Source: Annona cherimola
Taxonomy: Eukaryota > Streptophyta > Magnoliopsida > Magnoliales > Annonaceae
Length of the DNA: 64,000 nt
Reading direction: 5' to 3'
NCBI GenBank assembly: GCA_030490835.1
Contig: CM059972.1
Span: forward strand, 5,982,264-6,046,263
Shown here: positions 35,401-48,491 of the stretch, one piece after another
Layout: every line of letters starts with the position of its first letter
How positions within the stretch are numbered: the stretch's first letter is position 1
The notes under the pieces: generated by a model
Databases searched by the model: none
Told to the model about the DNA's origin: nothing
The model's input: only the letters and a program-made list of their open reading frames with translations
Translations under genes and position numbers: made by a program

Positions 35401-38400
35401 TGCGTCAAGGTTTGCTTTAGCTTCACCACTCTCAGAAGGCAAAGAAGCGGGTTGCTCATATTTTATTTCTGAAGCAAATGTAGCAGTCTGAGGTAAGTCA
35501 AATGTGGCCCATCCCTGATTTTCAGCTGAACAGCCTGCAGATGGGTTTTGCTCTAGATTGCTACTTGATGAATGCTGGCTGTTAAAATCAGCAAATAAAT
35601 CAACCGGTGGAGCATTAGTCACAGCTTGGATAAATGTTGATGTGTTTTGCTCTCGATTGCTTGCAGATGAATGCTGTTTGTTAAAATCAGCAAATAAATC
35701 AACTGATGGGGCAGTAGTCACAGGCTGGATAAATTGTGGGCCAAAGAGGTCCTTGCTTACAACAGCAACAGAAGCAGCAGGCTGTGCTGAAGAGAAAGCA
35801 GATGTCCCTTCTTGGTTACCAGTAGGCTGTTCAGGCTCCAGGGTGGCATCAAGTAGGCTAGCTGAATTAACTGATTTAAAAGACATGGAGTTGCTATCGA
35901 ATGATCCAAAACTTCCTGAAGATGCATTTCTCTGCATTTCAAGAAGAGCATTCATCATCCATACAAGGTTTAGAATCAGTCTGCAAGGACGGTAAAATAG
36001 CAGAACCATGGAGTAGCTAATACAATTGGTGACCAAAAAATAATAATAATAATTTTGAAAGTATAGGACAATTTACATGTCTCCTTGCCATAGCTTCAGT
36101 GTTTGCACCACTTGTTTGTTGTCTTGCATCTTCAACTAGGATATCTCTTACAGGACGCATTGGTGGACTGCTATATCCTGCATCCTTCTGAAAATTAGGC
36201 GACTGGGTGTTGGATCTGAATGGATCACCAGCACTAGATGCAGAGAAGTCTGAAGCTCTTCCAACAGAACCCTCATTTGCAAACCTATCCTCATACGTTT
36301 TCTCCACTGAACGACCTGGGCTGTAAATAAAGCTGGATATCTTCCCTTCATAATGGCCTCTATCTGAACCAGGCCTTCTAGTAAGCATGCCGGTTGGTTT
36401 GCCGTAACGCCGATCTTCATACTGATGCTCATAAGGAGGGCTTTGTGAATATGAATGGTAAGAACTGGCTCGCCTAATGTCATCTTCATGGTTTTTCTGT
36501 TCAGTTGGCAAAATCGGAACTGTTAATCCGGGAAAAGTTCGATAAATTTTTTTTATCAAAATCAATTAAATTTCAAATGGGAAAGCTAATAAAAAGAAAC
36601 CAGCAGTTAGAATATGTTTGCATGAACCAATTCCAAAACTAAAATCAACAGAAAACGGACTGACATCCATGGGAAAGACATGTTTTGAATGGGAAAGAAC
36701 GGGTTTCCATAATGGTGGAAATATGCATACATCCTTAAAAAAACTAAAATAATGTCCATAAAGGTGGAAAAACATCATCCACACTTAGATAACAAAACTA
36801 GATATAAACATCATAACATGCCATCTAAATATAATATTGGAGTTTATAATGCAGCCTCATTAGCAATAATGCAAATGTCCAACATCAATTGGACACCAAC
36901 TACAAGTCTACAAAATTCTCCATTTGCTCTGCGACTCAAACCAATGTACAAAAAAAGAATATCAACGACATCCTATTCCTTCTACATGACAACAAAAGCA
37001 TAAACGGTGTTCATAATCAAATAACTTAGGTCAAGGAAAAATAAATTCATATGGAAAAAAGTTTATCCAGAATCTGTGAAAATTTTTAAAAAGTAAACAT
37101 GAATGAGTTGGAATAAGGAGGATTGCCTGCATATCTCTTGGAGGTTTGTCAGAAGTCCTTTCCCCGGCATATTTTCTATCCACATAGACATGCTTTATGA
37201 ACTCCCGAACACGATCAACATTGCTGAAAGAAGAAAACTCAGCAAAATTTTGTGATAAACTGATAAACAGCCAATTATGCAGATACTGAGAATAACCAAA
37301 GGAATCCTCACCTGCTATCAGGCAATCTTTGCCTCTGTGTGTCCCAATTCTTCAAAAAGATATCCCGAGCTCTCTGAGGGAAAAAGTAAATATCCCATCA
37401 ATAAAATTTATCTACTGCCAAAGAAAAATCAAAGCAAAGGAACTCTTTCTGCCTGATTGCCGCCTCTTTGAAGAGAATCAACTTCTTGTGAAGTGAACTT
37501 TGCCATTGATACAGACTTCACCCTATGAGTAAACTCACGGCTGTAAATCACAAAGAACGACACAACCAAATCAATACTATTGAGTTTTCAAGCAAAGCCA
37601 CACATGCATTGAAAGGAACACAGCACCAACAGGTGACAAGATTAAAGAGTTGACAGGAAGAAGAGATGAGTAGGTGAAACAGTTAAGAAGGGTGAGTTGG
37701 TTTCAAGTTGAAAATCCAGAAAGGCAACAAGAAAGCCCAAAGGAACATACTTGAAAATCCATGAAGGTAACAAGGAAGCCCAAAGGACCATGAATGCAGG
37801 CAGTAATAAATGACTGAAGAACTAAAGATTCAGATGTGATTCATGATAGAAAAGAGTAGAATAGCTGACTACATTTGAATTTTGGATTATTAAGCTCAAA
37901 TGACAATACAACTATGCACCACAAATGACTTCCTGGAGAAAAAATAAAGCATCGTGAGTCGGGAAGCAGTAGCATTCAACGTCTGTTTCTTGAAACATCA
38001 CACTCTAGACTACCAGGCACCAAATGCTTGTAATTAAAAAGCCTCGCAACCCGATCCTTCGTAAATATAAAATTTTAACAGTCCCGCCCATTAAATCCGT
38101 GATGAATTAATTATTTGAACACAAATTTTGTAAACTTTCTAGCATTTGAAACAACAAATATTGAGAATCACCCCTATATGATCCTCGAACGAAAATGGCA
38201 TAAGTCATTCCTAAACAAACATACGTAACGATCCACACTTAACTCCGCCTATGGATTATTGGCCATAAAAAATCAAATGGCTGAAGTGTGGATTAGTTGA
38301 AGATGATGTATACCCTGAAAGATAAGAATGCCTGCCCAGCCAGAACACTGCCTTGAATGATTTGGGACAAAGATGCGGCTAAAGAATTATTTCCATGGCG

Positions 38401-38806
38401 AAATAAAGAAAGAATGCAAATTTTACGGAAAGCAATATGTACTCACTGAATTCCACTGCAAATCGTACAAACAAATGTCCAGAAATTCGTGCAAACATAC
38501 TGGGGCCCCTGCGAAAGACCAGAAGCAATTGTAACCAAAATTAAGAAATACATATAATTCAGTTTGCGTATGCAGCAATAGAAGGGGAAAACCCACGTAA
38601 TCATAGTTCATAACCTGTAAATCGAAAAGAAAAGCAATTTCCTGCTATAGAAGCAACAAAGGAAAATGAAGAAGGAAACATGCACACAAAAAAAGTATGC
38701 TTGAAATTACCAGGCTATTGCAGTTTATACATCTCCGATTCGGAGGCAGTTTCATCAGACCTCTGATGATCTTCTCGTTACGCTCCTCTTCCTTTCTACT
38801 GCTCAT
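32414..38806 (-). CDS. AGD14: AGD14-type ADP-ribosylation factor GTPase-activating protein, frame anomaly in exon 10
   Basis: Thirteen exons (minus): 38,806-38,711; 38,508-38,447; 37,540-37,453; 37,373-37,312; 37,223-37,127; 36,496-36,077; 35,931-35,263; 34,687-34,550; 34,473-34,363; 34,249-34,162 (or -34,177); 33,017-32,894 (or from 33,010); 32,597-32,552; 32,468-32,414. The N-terminus is an ArfGAP zinc finger: CINC, 16 residues, CTIC, then SGIHR with the catalytic Arg. Next come FTSQEVDSLQRGGNQRARDI and a long Ser/Gln-rich tail with FG-like repeats, NPFDLPYDSE and a terminal NPF. ArfGAPs stimulate GTP hydrolysis on ARF GTPases in vesicle traffic; NPF motifs bind EH domains. Exon 10 in its homology-predicted form is 88 nt and breaks the frame; a shorter donor/acceptor pair restores a 677-residue protein. 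Introns 3 and 5 appear to be GC-AG. Confidence 0.9.
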
Positions 38807-39250
38807 TTCAGAACTGTAATCGACGAATTGAATAGATGGAAAACACCAATATTAAACTTCCAAATATCACGAGCGAGGATTTCGACTGTTCAGAGTGGAA
38901 GCGATCCGCTTCGAAATGTCCAACTTCTAGGGGTGCAGATTCAAATCTAGGGTTTATAGATAGAGGTAGCGAAGGCGATAGCTAGCGCAGTTCGAGCCTC
39001 TGCGACACCTCCAACTCAAAGGGTTATATTCCCCGCAGCAGCGAAGTTGTTTGATACTCCGATGGCGAAGCGCGGTTGATAAGCGGGTCCAGAGAACAAA
39101 TTCCACGTCAGATGACAAAATGCGGGGAATTTCGTCGGCAAGTGGTCGTTGAATTTTTATAATCGGGCAATTTTCGATCCATCGACGTTCGCATGATTAA
39201 CAAAGCACAACTGATCAGGGCTTGTTTGGAACTGTACTATTGGGCAGCAA
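38807..39250 (-). promoter_or_regulatory. 5' flank / promoter region of the ArfGAP gene
   Basis: GC-richer stretch immediately upstream of the ATG at 38,806, presumably 5' UTR and core promoter. I see no clear TATA box. Confidence 0.4.
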
Positions 39251-39499
39251 AACTTTCCACGCTTTCAGAGATTCAGCATTCTTTTCGCATTTTCCGCAAA
39301 TTTTTTCATTGCGGCTGCATGAAAGAGGTCGGATAGGATGAGATTTGGGATGTAAATATATTGGCAATGGGTAAAAATATATTGGGAATAAGTAAAGTTA
39401 AGTTAAAAATGAGTAAATGTGCATTAGTAATGTGACATCTCATCCCATCCTCACTCTATCCAATATTTGAACTAACAGTTGTCGTTGTGTAACAATTTC

Positions 39500-40085
39500 T
39501 TCTTCACTACAGCTTGAAAAAAGTTTATTGGCGAAGCGATAAACTTTTAAATATAAAAGTTTTGGTGTGAAAGTTTTTGAATTAGATAAAATGATGTGAT
39601 ATAACATGCATAATAATGGAGAGTATAGAAAATATAAAGAGTGGTAAAACTTTTGAATAAAAATTGTTGGTGTAAAAGTTATTGAAATAAGAGAAAATAA
39701 TATCATATGATAGAGGTAATAGTGATTAATAAAGTTAAAATAGATATTTTGATCGTATAAAAATTTATATATAAATGATTTAAAAATACACTAATTTGTA
39801 TATGAAAATGTGAATAAATAATTAAAATTTTATATTGCTGTGGATAATAAAAGATTTTAGATTTAAAAGTTTTGAAAGAAAAGTTTTATTTAAAAACAAA
39901 CAACTTTAAAATAGATAGGTCAATTATATGGATACTCATGTATAAATAATTAAAAAACGGTACTTCTATATAAATATGGTGGTGGTAAAAAGTGAAAAAT
40001 TTTAAATCAAAAAGTTCATTTAAATCAAAAAGTTTTAGTTATGAACTTTTTGAATTTTTCGAACACCCCTATAAAGTTGTAGTTA
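39500..40085. mobile_element. Cluster of partial Tourist-like MITEs
   Basis: Family body words recur back to back: tttggtgtgaaagtttttga, aaattgttggtgtaaaagtt, atgatttaaaaataca, agttttgaaagaaaagtttt. Individual borders cannot be fixed; at least two overlapping or nested copies. Confidence 0.45.
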
Positions 40086-40165
40086 TTACTAAATACATCC
40101 TTAAATTTCTAATTCCATGTTCGTGTGACAGTTTAGCTTGGGACTCTAAATTGATTTTTCTTATT

Positions 40166-40560
40166 AATAAGTGATCATGTTAGTCCGAGCTAAGCAAATG
40201 TTCCATTTAGTCAAACTTAAAAACTCATTTACAACAATTTTTTTATTTTTTCTTTGTACATTTATTTATGTAAGTATATTTAACATATAAACTAAGTTTT
40301 ACCATTTTTAAATATATATATATATATATTTAAAAAAAATTAAAGATAGGGGTATTTTAAATACATATATATATGTTTAAAAATATAAAAATATATATAC
40401 ACATATCCAAAAATGGTAAAACCTAGTTTATATATTAAATACACTTAGATAAACAAGCGTGCAATGAAAAATATATATATATATATATATATATTGTAAA
40501 TGAATTTTTTAGGTGGGCTAAACGGGACATTTGCTTAGCCCGGACTAACAGAATCATTCA
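40166..40560. repeat. Foldback element, GCTAAGCAAATG-tip family (best copy)
   Basis: Left tip gttagtccgagctaagcaaa, right tip tttgcttagcccggactaac: near-perfect inverses. The arms extend about 180 bp each (aacatataaactaagtttta mirrored by taaaacctagtttatatatt) around a centre near 40,365. A TA microsatellite at 40,470-40,494 lies in the right arm. No open frame. Confidence 0.75.
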
Positions 40561-41156
40561 TCTTTCTTATTTACTTTACATTCTGTAATGCCCGTGTGTC
40601 ATATGTGGCGATTTACGAAACATTGAAAGCATGTTTTTATCCCCGATAATAGAATTTCGCTTCGGACAACGAATTTAGGGGTCTCACCAATAACAATGTG
40701 TGGTCATCACATTTTTATTAATATTTTTGCACATTGTGTTATTTTGATATTATAATTAGTCACATTCACAACCCTCGCATCAATGAGAGTATTTTCCCAT
40801 GAATGCCTATTTCATGAAAAATTTTTAAAAGGGGAGAGTTGAAACCCAGTTAACTATATAATAGCCTTCCAGGCTACCACTGGAATAATTGCCTAATGGT
40901 CGTCCGAGTGTCACATGAATCCTTTGCATTATAGATTCATGACACGCACACACGTGGTATTCAAGTAGATTAGAGCTATTGAATGGTTGAGAATACAACA
41001 ATTTAGGTATACTAATTAACTAACACATGGTGGAAAGGCTCCATCGAGTTGGGGAGGAAAAAAATAATTTTCCAAATTTTATCCAATCTTTATATGATTT
41101 AACATATTAACTTTCAAATTATCATATTTTTATTGATACATTTGTATTCTAAGGCA

Positions 41157-42562
41157 TATTTGCTTCACATCAAAACTTTTTTTATCCTTGTCTTATACAA
41201 CAGGTCAACTAATATTTTTCATGCCAAAACTTTTCAAACTAATGAGGTGTTTAGTTACACAAAAAAATTTCTAATTTAAAACTTTTCGTCCACTTTACAC
41301 AACTACCATATTTTTTTTTATTATTTTCACTTTATATCATATAGTTATCATACTTTTCAGTCATTTATACACAATTACCAGTAGAATTAATCTATTTATT
41401 TTAACTTTATTTTACTTACTATTCATCATTTTCTACTATTTTAAAAATTTGTACACAAAAAAAATTTCGTCAAAATTTTATTACTTCGCAAACACATCCT
41501 AAGACTTATCAATTTAAAACTGATTACTCCGCGTAACTATTATATTTTCAATCATTGTTTGCATCTTCAAATACAAGTATCATATACTTTTCAATTATTT
41601 TTACGCAATCACACATATAACTAATATATCTATTTTAATTTTATTTTTTTACTCTTCGTCACTACCATCATCATATCACATAATTTTCTCTCATTTTAAA
41701 CAATTTTCATCAAAAAATTTAGTAATTTAAAAACAGATCATGAAACATTTCAATCTAAAACCATTATACACAATTATCATATTTTTAATCATTTTTCACA
41801 TTTTCCTATGCAACTATCATACTTTTTAATTATTTTTAAACAACTACCCATACAATAAACTCATATATTTTAACTTTATTACATCTTATCTTCATCATTA
41901 TCATTGTCACGTCAAATCATTTTTCTAATTAAAAACATTTACACTGATTTTTTTTTTATCTAGGTGTATTGGAGAAGTGATAAAAATTTTGAGGTAAAAG
42001 TTTTCAAAAAGAGAAAAAATGACATGATATAATAAGGGTAATGATGACGAGTAAAGAGAAATAAAGTTAAATTAAACAAGTTATATATATAGGTAGTTGT
42101 GTAAAAATGATTAAAAAATAGAGTAATTGTCTAGGAAAAAAGTGAATAAGTATTTTAAAAATACGTAGTTGTGAAAAGTTAAAAAGTGTTAGGTTAAAAA
42201 GTGTTGTGGAAAACAAATACCTTATAAAAGTTTTATCACTTCTTAAACACACCCATTTTTTTCCATTTTCATACCATTATTGTATTTATTTTATCATTAT
42301 TTTTCATATTCATTTGCTATAAGATATAAAATAAAACTTTTGAACGAAAAGTTTTTAGTGTAAAAGTTGTTAAAAAAAATCATATGATCTGATTGAAGGT
42401 AATGACGGCGAGCAGGGAAGATAAAGTTAAAATATATACTAGTTGTATAGAAATGATTGAAAAGTACGATAGTTGTATAAGAAAATGTGAATAAATGATT
42501 AAAAATAGAATAATTATAGAAATTAAAAAATTTTAACTTAACGTTTTTCATGTAATACGCCC
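41157..42562. mobile_element. Nest of Tourist-like MITEs, both orientations
   Basis: Clearest units: 41,245-41,499 (gaggtgtttagtt to aaacacatcct), 41,962-42,253 in the opposite orientation (aggtgtattggagaagtgat to aaacacaccc) and about 42,310-42,562. Partial copies fill 41,502-41,960. All share the family body. Confidence 0.55.
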
Positions 42563-43304
42563 AAAAGAAAAAATTTGTCGGGAGAAATTTTCTCAAAAAA
42601 AGAAAATAATATAATGTGATGGAAATACTAATTGTGGGTAGAGATGATAAAGATATGATTGATAAATGATAAGGTAACCATGAGTAAAGATATGAAAAAA
42701 TATTAACATGTATATATGGTAATAATCCAGTGGACGGTTTTTTGCATTTTAAACCTTATAAATTTGTGTATTTGTCTTTTTAAACCCGATGTTTCTGTAT
42801 TTACATTTTAAACCCGGTAAAATTGCTATCATTTCATTTTAGACCCTAGGGCCTAACTACTGTTTTCTCGTGCCAAATGTCCAAAAGGTCCTTGGCATCA
42901 ATAGAGCTTCCATGATCCGTGTGAGGAGGGGGACCTGTCTTGCCTCTTGGATTCGTGTATCCTCTCTACTCTCTCTCTGAAGAAGACGCACAAATGCCCG
43001 TCTGCTGCATCATGGTTTCTTGCGTTATCAGAACGATTTCTCCGTGTTTGTTGTTGCTGCATCTACTGTGAGTCTGGCGTGGCGCCTGTCTTGTTGTTGG
43101 TCCTCTGGAGCCGATTTGATTCTCGGGCCGCGGCACGGGAGCGGGGCTTGATTGTCGCCTGCTTTCTGCTATTCTGTTAGAACTCAGTAATCCGCGATTA
43201 CAACTAGCGCCGAGAAATCCACCTTAATTGCTACAATCGCCACTGCCACTGCCACTGTTTTCATCATCTTCTCGAAATCCAATCAAAGAAGCTTTCGCTG
43301 TTGA

Positions 43305-43318
43305 GGGGGGGGGGGGGG
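43305..43318. repeat. Poly-G tract
   Basis: Fourteen consecutive G at the end of the GC-rich cargo of the MULE-like element. Length may be uncertain. Confidence 0.7.
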
Positions 43319-43367
43319 AGGGAATCTTTGCATCCATTGCACGGATTACATGTAATATATATTTTGG

Positions 43368-43608
43368 GTGTGTTGGATGAAAAGTTTTTTAATTTAGATA
43401 AAATAAAATAATATGATATGAGTAACAATGATGAATAAAGAGAATAAAGTTAAAATATATAGGTTAATTACATATATATATGTGTGTGTATAAAAATGAT
43501 TATAAAATAGAATAATTGTATATGAATGTATGAAAAATGATTAAAATTTGATAGTTACGGAGAGCGAAAGTTTTTAGCTTGGCATTTTTTCTTATTGCGA
43601 AACACACC
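43368..43608. mobile_element. Tourist-like MITE inserted in the MULE-like element
   Basis: Left ttgggtgtgttggatgaaaa, right ttgcgaaacacacc, with the family body between. It is nested, so it inserted after the host element. Confidence 0.55.
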
Positions 43609-44429
43609 ATTAAAGAAAAACGTTTCATTAAAAAAAAAAACTGAAGAAAGCAAATTCATGGAAAAAAAATTCTTTATTTTTTCTCCTTTGAGGGTCTAGT
43701 TGTTAACCTTGCATTTGATGTTACTTTTGTTATTATGAAAAATAACTAAGTAGGTTTCTCGATGTCAATAATTATTTCGTTAATAATTTATTTTTTCACT
43801 TTTACTATTATGTTCTAATAGTTTTTCTTTTTAACAACCTAATTATTCCAACTTTACCTATATCGTTTTCTATCAATCATATAAATTTTGAAATATTTTA
43901 TTTTTCACTTCTCATTTCATCCCACAATCCCATAAAAAAATCAATTACCAAATATCTCCTTAATTGCTTATTGATACTGACATGGCTCGAGAGCTAAAAT
44001 GCAATGAAAGTAAATTTTTTAGAATTTAAAAATAAAAACACGCAAACTTTGAATTTAAAAACAAATACTAAAAGTTATAAGGTTTAAAATTTAAAAAATC
44101 CTTTAGTGGACTCGATGAACATTTTTTAAGTCTCTTCAAGCATGTGGCATGCAAGAGCTCTTTTACTAATTTAGGGATGGATTTTGAAACGGCGGATTGT
44201 TTAATTGTCCTATAATTAAATATTTTCTTGCGTGTTTTGGAAAGTATCGTTTATTTGTTGCGATGGATCACAGTATTGTAAATAATTCAACTGTATTGTC
44301 CATGCGTCATATATGTATGCAAATCCCATGCATCTCGCAGCTTTTTATGCATGATGAGTTGAAACTTGAGACTGGTGTTAAATCCTTTTCGAATCCCAAC
44401 TTCAATTATGTTTTTAAAAAATGTTGACA

Positions 44430-44707
44430 ATTTTAGATGAAAAATTTTGAGGATAAAAGTTTTTAAAAGACAGAAAAATAATGTAATATAATATGTATAA
44501 TGATAAATAGTAAAGTTAATAAAGTTAGTTATATGGGTAGTTATGTAAAAATAATTAAAAATATTGTTCTTGTATAAAAATATATGAAAAATAATTTAAA
44601 AATATGATGGTCGTGGTAGAACATATGAAAAAAAAATTTAATATGATAGTTTTGTAAAGTAAATTTTTTTTATTCAAAAACTTTTATATATAGCCAAACA
44701 TACCCTT
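44430..44707. mobile_element. Tourist-like MITE, left end degraded
   Basis: Right end atatagccaaacatacccтt-like (ccaaacataccc at about 44,694-44,706) and family body words (aatgtaatataatatgtata, atgtaaaaataattaaa). The left tip is not recognisable. Confidence 0.4.
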
Positions 44708-45455
44708 AATTCTTAATTCTTAAATTCGATTGATCAAGTTGCTTAGGTTGACTCCAAGCTCGCAACTATAGTTACAATCTCATGTATCGCGATTTTCTGT
44801 TTTAAATTTTACTTTGAAATTAGTTTATATCAACAACGTCATACGAACATCAAAAAATTATTTCAACTCAAAACTGAAGATATCGGCTCTGTTTCATATC
44901 TTATATAGGATGGGGATATAAAAAAGAAGTGTTATTGGGTATAAGAAACGAAAAAAAAATTAGAAATTGAAAAAAAAAATGCTAATATTTCACAGGAATG
45001 GGAAAAAAAAAATTCGAATGATCAGAAATTTCATTCCATCATAATCCGAGAATTATCCCATCCTAAATCTGAATAGGAAATAAAATGTAATGATAAGAGT
45101 AAAATAGAGGATGATAAGAATTAGAAATGAAAAATGAAATGTAAATCACAAGAGCGAAAATAAAAAAAAATAAAAAAACGAGTAGTCGTGAAAAGAATTA
45201 GAGAAAGTAGTTGGAATGTAACAATGACATCCAAAAAGTATAATAATTGAGTAATTACTATGCTGACTTAGATATTTTTATATACATCGTCTCTGTATAT
45301 TATAATGAAACATATTTACACTCTCATATTATAAAAGAAAATATTTTCCTAAACCCCTACCTCCGAGGTAAATTATAAACCCCGTAACTAAAACAATTTG
45401 TAAAACCCACGTTGCAAAAGAATTAAAATTGTAAAATTTCACTCATTAAGCCTGC

Positions 45456-45660
45456 GAGCACCGATCTTTTCAGACCGGTCGGAAATCCGGTGATTTCCGA
45501 CCGGTCAAAAAAAAAAAAATTTATTTTTTTTTTTTGAAAATAATTTTATAAACTTGTTAATCTAGTTGTATTTAATTTATAAACTAAGTTTTATCATTTT
45601 TGGATACATCTATATATTTATTTTGGATTTTTAAATACCCCTGTATTTAAATTGAAAACA
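45456..45660. repeat. Half of a foldback element (GACCGGTC-tip family)
   Basis: Starts gagcaccgatcttttcagac, followed by a perfect hairpin at 45,473-45,506 (15-base arms of gaccggtcggaaatc, loop cggt), then one arm (aacttgttaatctagttgta). The second arm is missing. The complete relative is at 51.30-51.65 kb. Confidence 0.55.
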
Positions 45661-45783
45661 TTTTAAATTAAACTCGCACTGCAAGTTGCACATGATTTCT
45701 CCAACCCAATATTTTGATTTATCAGAATTACGCTTGCACAAAGGGTGATAATCTTGCAGACTTTTATTATTTTATTATTATTA

Positions 45784-46025
45784 GGTGTGTTTGGGAAGTT
45801 AAATAACATTTGATGAAAAATTTTAATATAAAATTTTTTAAAATTGAAGAAAATAATGTGATAAAACAAGGGTAATGATGATGGTAAGAAAACAAAATTA
45901 AAATAGATATGTTAAATATACAGATAATCATATGTAGTGATTAAAAAATAGGATAGTTGTATAAGAATAAATGAGTAAATAATTAAAAATATGTTAACTT
46001 TAAAATGAAAATTTTTACATTTTTT
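45784..46025. mobile_element. Tourist-like MITE
   Basis: Left aggtgtgtttgggaagttaa and family body; the right tip is degraded. Confidence 0.45.
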
Positions 46026-46089
46026 ATTCAATGGATGAATAATAATTATACAAGTAATAGTAAGAGTCAAAGCTCCCGCACTACAACAT

Positions 46090-46850
46090 TTTTGACAATT
46101 TTTTAAAAAATCAACTTAAAACTTGTGATTGTCTGTAACTACTATATTTTGTAATCAATTTTTACATATTTCTATACAACTATCATACTTTATAATTATT
46201 TCTACAACTAACATATTTATTTTAATATATTCTATTTATTCTCCATCATTACGCATAACATATCATATCATTTTATCAAAATTCAAAAAATTTTACACAA
46301 GCTTTTCATCTAAGGACGTGTTTGGTTGAAAAGTTGTTGAAATAAAAGTCATCAAATTAATACAAAAAATAATAATGTGATATGATATGAGTAATGATGA
46401 GGTATAAAAAAGTAAATTAAAATAAATAAGTTGATTGTATAGATAGTTGTGTGGAAATGATTGAAAAACAGGGTAGTTCGTATAAAAAAATATAAATAAA
46501 TAATTAAAAATAAAGTAATTATGAAGAGTGAAAAGCTTTTTATTGAAAAATTTTGGTTGATATTTTTTTAGCCTAATCAAACATACTTTACAAGTTTTAT
46601 CACTTCCAAAACATATTCAGGGTGTGTCAGGGAAGTGATAAAAATTTTAGATAATTTTTTTTTGTATAAAAGTTGTTAAATTGATAGAAAATAATATTAT
46701 ATGATATAAATAACGACGAGGTATAAAGAGAATAAAGTTAAAAGATATAAGTTAATTATAAAAATAATTATGTTGAAATGATTAAAAAATATAAAAAAAT
46801 AAAAAATAAAATATTTTAGATTGAAAAAATTTGTCAAACACCCTTGAAAA
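46090..46850. mobile_element. Three adjacent Tourist-like MITEs
   Basis: About 46,090-46,315 in one orientation, then 46,318-46,584 (cgtgtttggttgaaaagttg to aatcaaacatac) and 46,619-46,850 (gggtgtgtcagggaagtgat to gtcaaacaccc) in the other. Confidence 0.5.
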
Positions 46851-46869
46851 GTTTATTGAAATTAACAAA

Positions 46870-47330
46870 CATCACAGTTCTTTTTTTCCGGTAATGGCTG
46901 CGCTGGTGCTCACTACAAGCCGGGGAACAAGCTGCGACATCAGTGACGTACACACGCCGAAAAAGATGCTCGGTCGCGCGCCGTGGCTATTCATCACGTG
47001 TCCCCCACGTTGTCGGCCGAGTACACCTACCAACTACACCAGATTCTCCGCCTTTGATCGACGGTCTCGATCGATCCATCTGCGGGCTGGTTAAACCGCA
47101 TCTCCCACCCATCTTGCATCGATGGCAGGAATTGTAGATGAGAGAGACGGTTGTCTCGTACAAGGCGATGGACGTAAAACCAAGTTTCCACACTGGCAGC
47201 CTGGCACATGGAAGTCCGCGAGACCATGATAAAGCATATTCTTCTGTATTTCAAACGCCTGCCTGGCAGGCTGGCACATTGTATTTATATGCCCATGGCA
47301 GATCTCCAAGCACCGACTTTTTCTTTTTTT
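46870..47330. other. GC-rich island of unknown nature
   Basis: An abrupt change to balanced or GC-rich composition between MITE-rich flanks. Both strands have short open frames, none recognisable. It contains a G-box (cacgtg at 46,995-47,000) within tcatcacgtgtcc, palindromes around gatcgatcg, and a repeated gcctggca word. Could be an old promoter or exon remnant, or captured DNA. Confidence 0.35.
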
Positions 47331-48491
47331 TTTTATAATTTTTATGCAATTCAGATGATCCAACGTCCTTGAATGTAATGCTTATCATTGTTCTCAATAC
47401 AGTTTTTTAAAATTTTAATACAACTTTTCGATTCATAACGTGCACCAGGGCATTCTCATTCCATTTAAATTTCTTGAATCATTTCACGAAGGCCAAAAAT
47501 AATTTATTTATTACTGTAAAAATCGAATTTGATATGATGAATAATTTGTAAACGTACTTATGTAGTTTGATCGTAATTGTAAATATATCTATATAATTTC
47601 GAAATTTACAAATTATATTTACATAATTTTACTAAAATTGTAAATATATCCATACTGATTATAGCGTAGATGTAATTATAGTTAAACTAAATGAGTATAT
47701 TGCAAATAACCAATGTAGAACTCAAATCAAGTCTACTGAGATGACAAATTCTACTGTATTAAGTGATGAAAATCAGAGTCTGTTTTGAATAAGAAGAATG
47801 AGTATTGAAAATCGACAATAAATTATTATGATAAAGATAAAGTCAGAATAAAAATAAATAAATAGCACCGCTGTATTGAAAAGTACAAAAAAAAGTAATT
47901 GCGGTCAAAATTCAAAAAGTAAGACAATTGGATGTCTGCTTTTTCATTCATCGCTATGCGTTTTCCATTCATATTCTCTTTATCCTAAACATACACTATT
48001 CACAATTTTGAATGAAATAAGGATGCAATGACATCTCTATCTTCCTAAGACGATTTTCTGATTCTCAAAAAATAACGTCTTGTTTTTCTTATTTTTCAAG
48101 TTTTTCAATCCTCGTATATATTTTTTATTCTCAACTTACAATAATATTTTTTTTCCTTCCCACTTCTTTATCCCATTTAAGTCGTGAACAAACTTATGTA
48201 AAAGTAAACATGAAAAACAAAAATAAGAAAGTACGTAATGAGATATGAATAAAGATATGAATATTAATTATAAGTAAATGGAATAGGGTCAATGGAATAT
48301 ATATGACAGTTAAAAATAACACATAGATGTAAATTTTAAATTTGAATCACAATTAAACTACTAAAATGCAAAATGTTAATATTTATTATTAAAATGTGTG
48401 GACAATTTTTATTTCATTAAAATATCATTTAATAGTCATAACTTGAACAACATCTCCATGGTTACAAAATAAAATATATGCACATAGACAA
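47331..48491. other. AT-rich intergenic, nothing recognised
   Basis: No gene and no complete element. Some words (gtaaatatatctatataatt / gtaaatatatccatac) repeat locally. Confidence 0.3.

Larger units (their letters stand above)
42727..44113. mobile_element. MULE-like nonautonomous element with GC-rich internal cargo
   Basis: Long terminal inverted repeats. The left end (ccagtggacggttttttgca, then ttttaaaccttataaat) aligns without gaps to the inverse of the right end (ccactaaaggattttttaaa, then ttttaaaccttataact), and similarity continues for roughly 100 bp. The interior at about 42,850-43,320 is GC-rich, in strong contrast to the ends, as in elements that carry captured host DNA. No transposase frame. 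Flanks show no clear 9-bp duplication. Confidence 0.55.

Noticed and set aside
35558..35995. 145-codon plus-strand frame opposite ArfGAP exon 7
   Set aside because: Shadow of the real minus-strand exon, whose translation is conserved and in phase with its neighbours.
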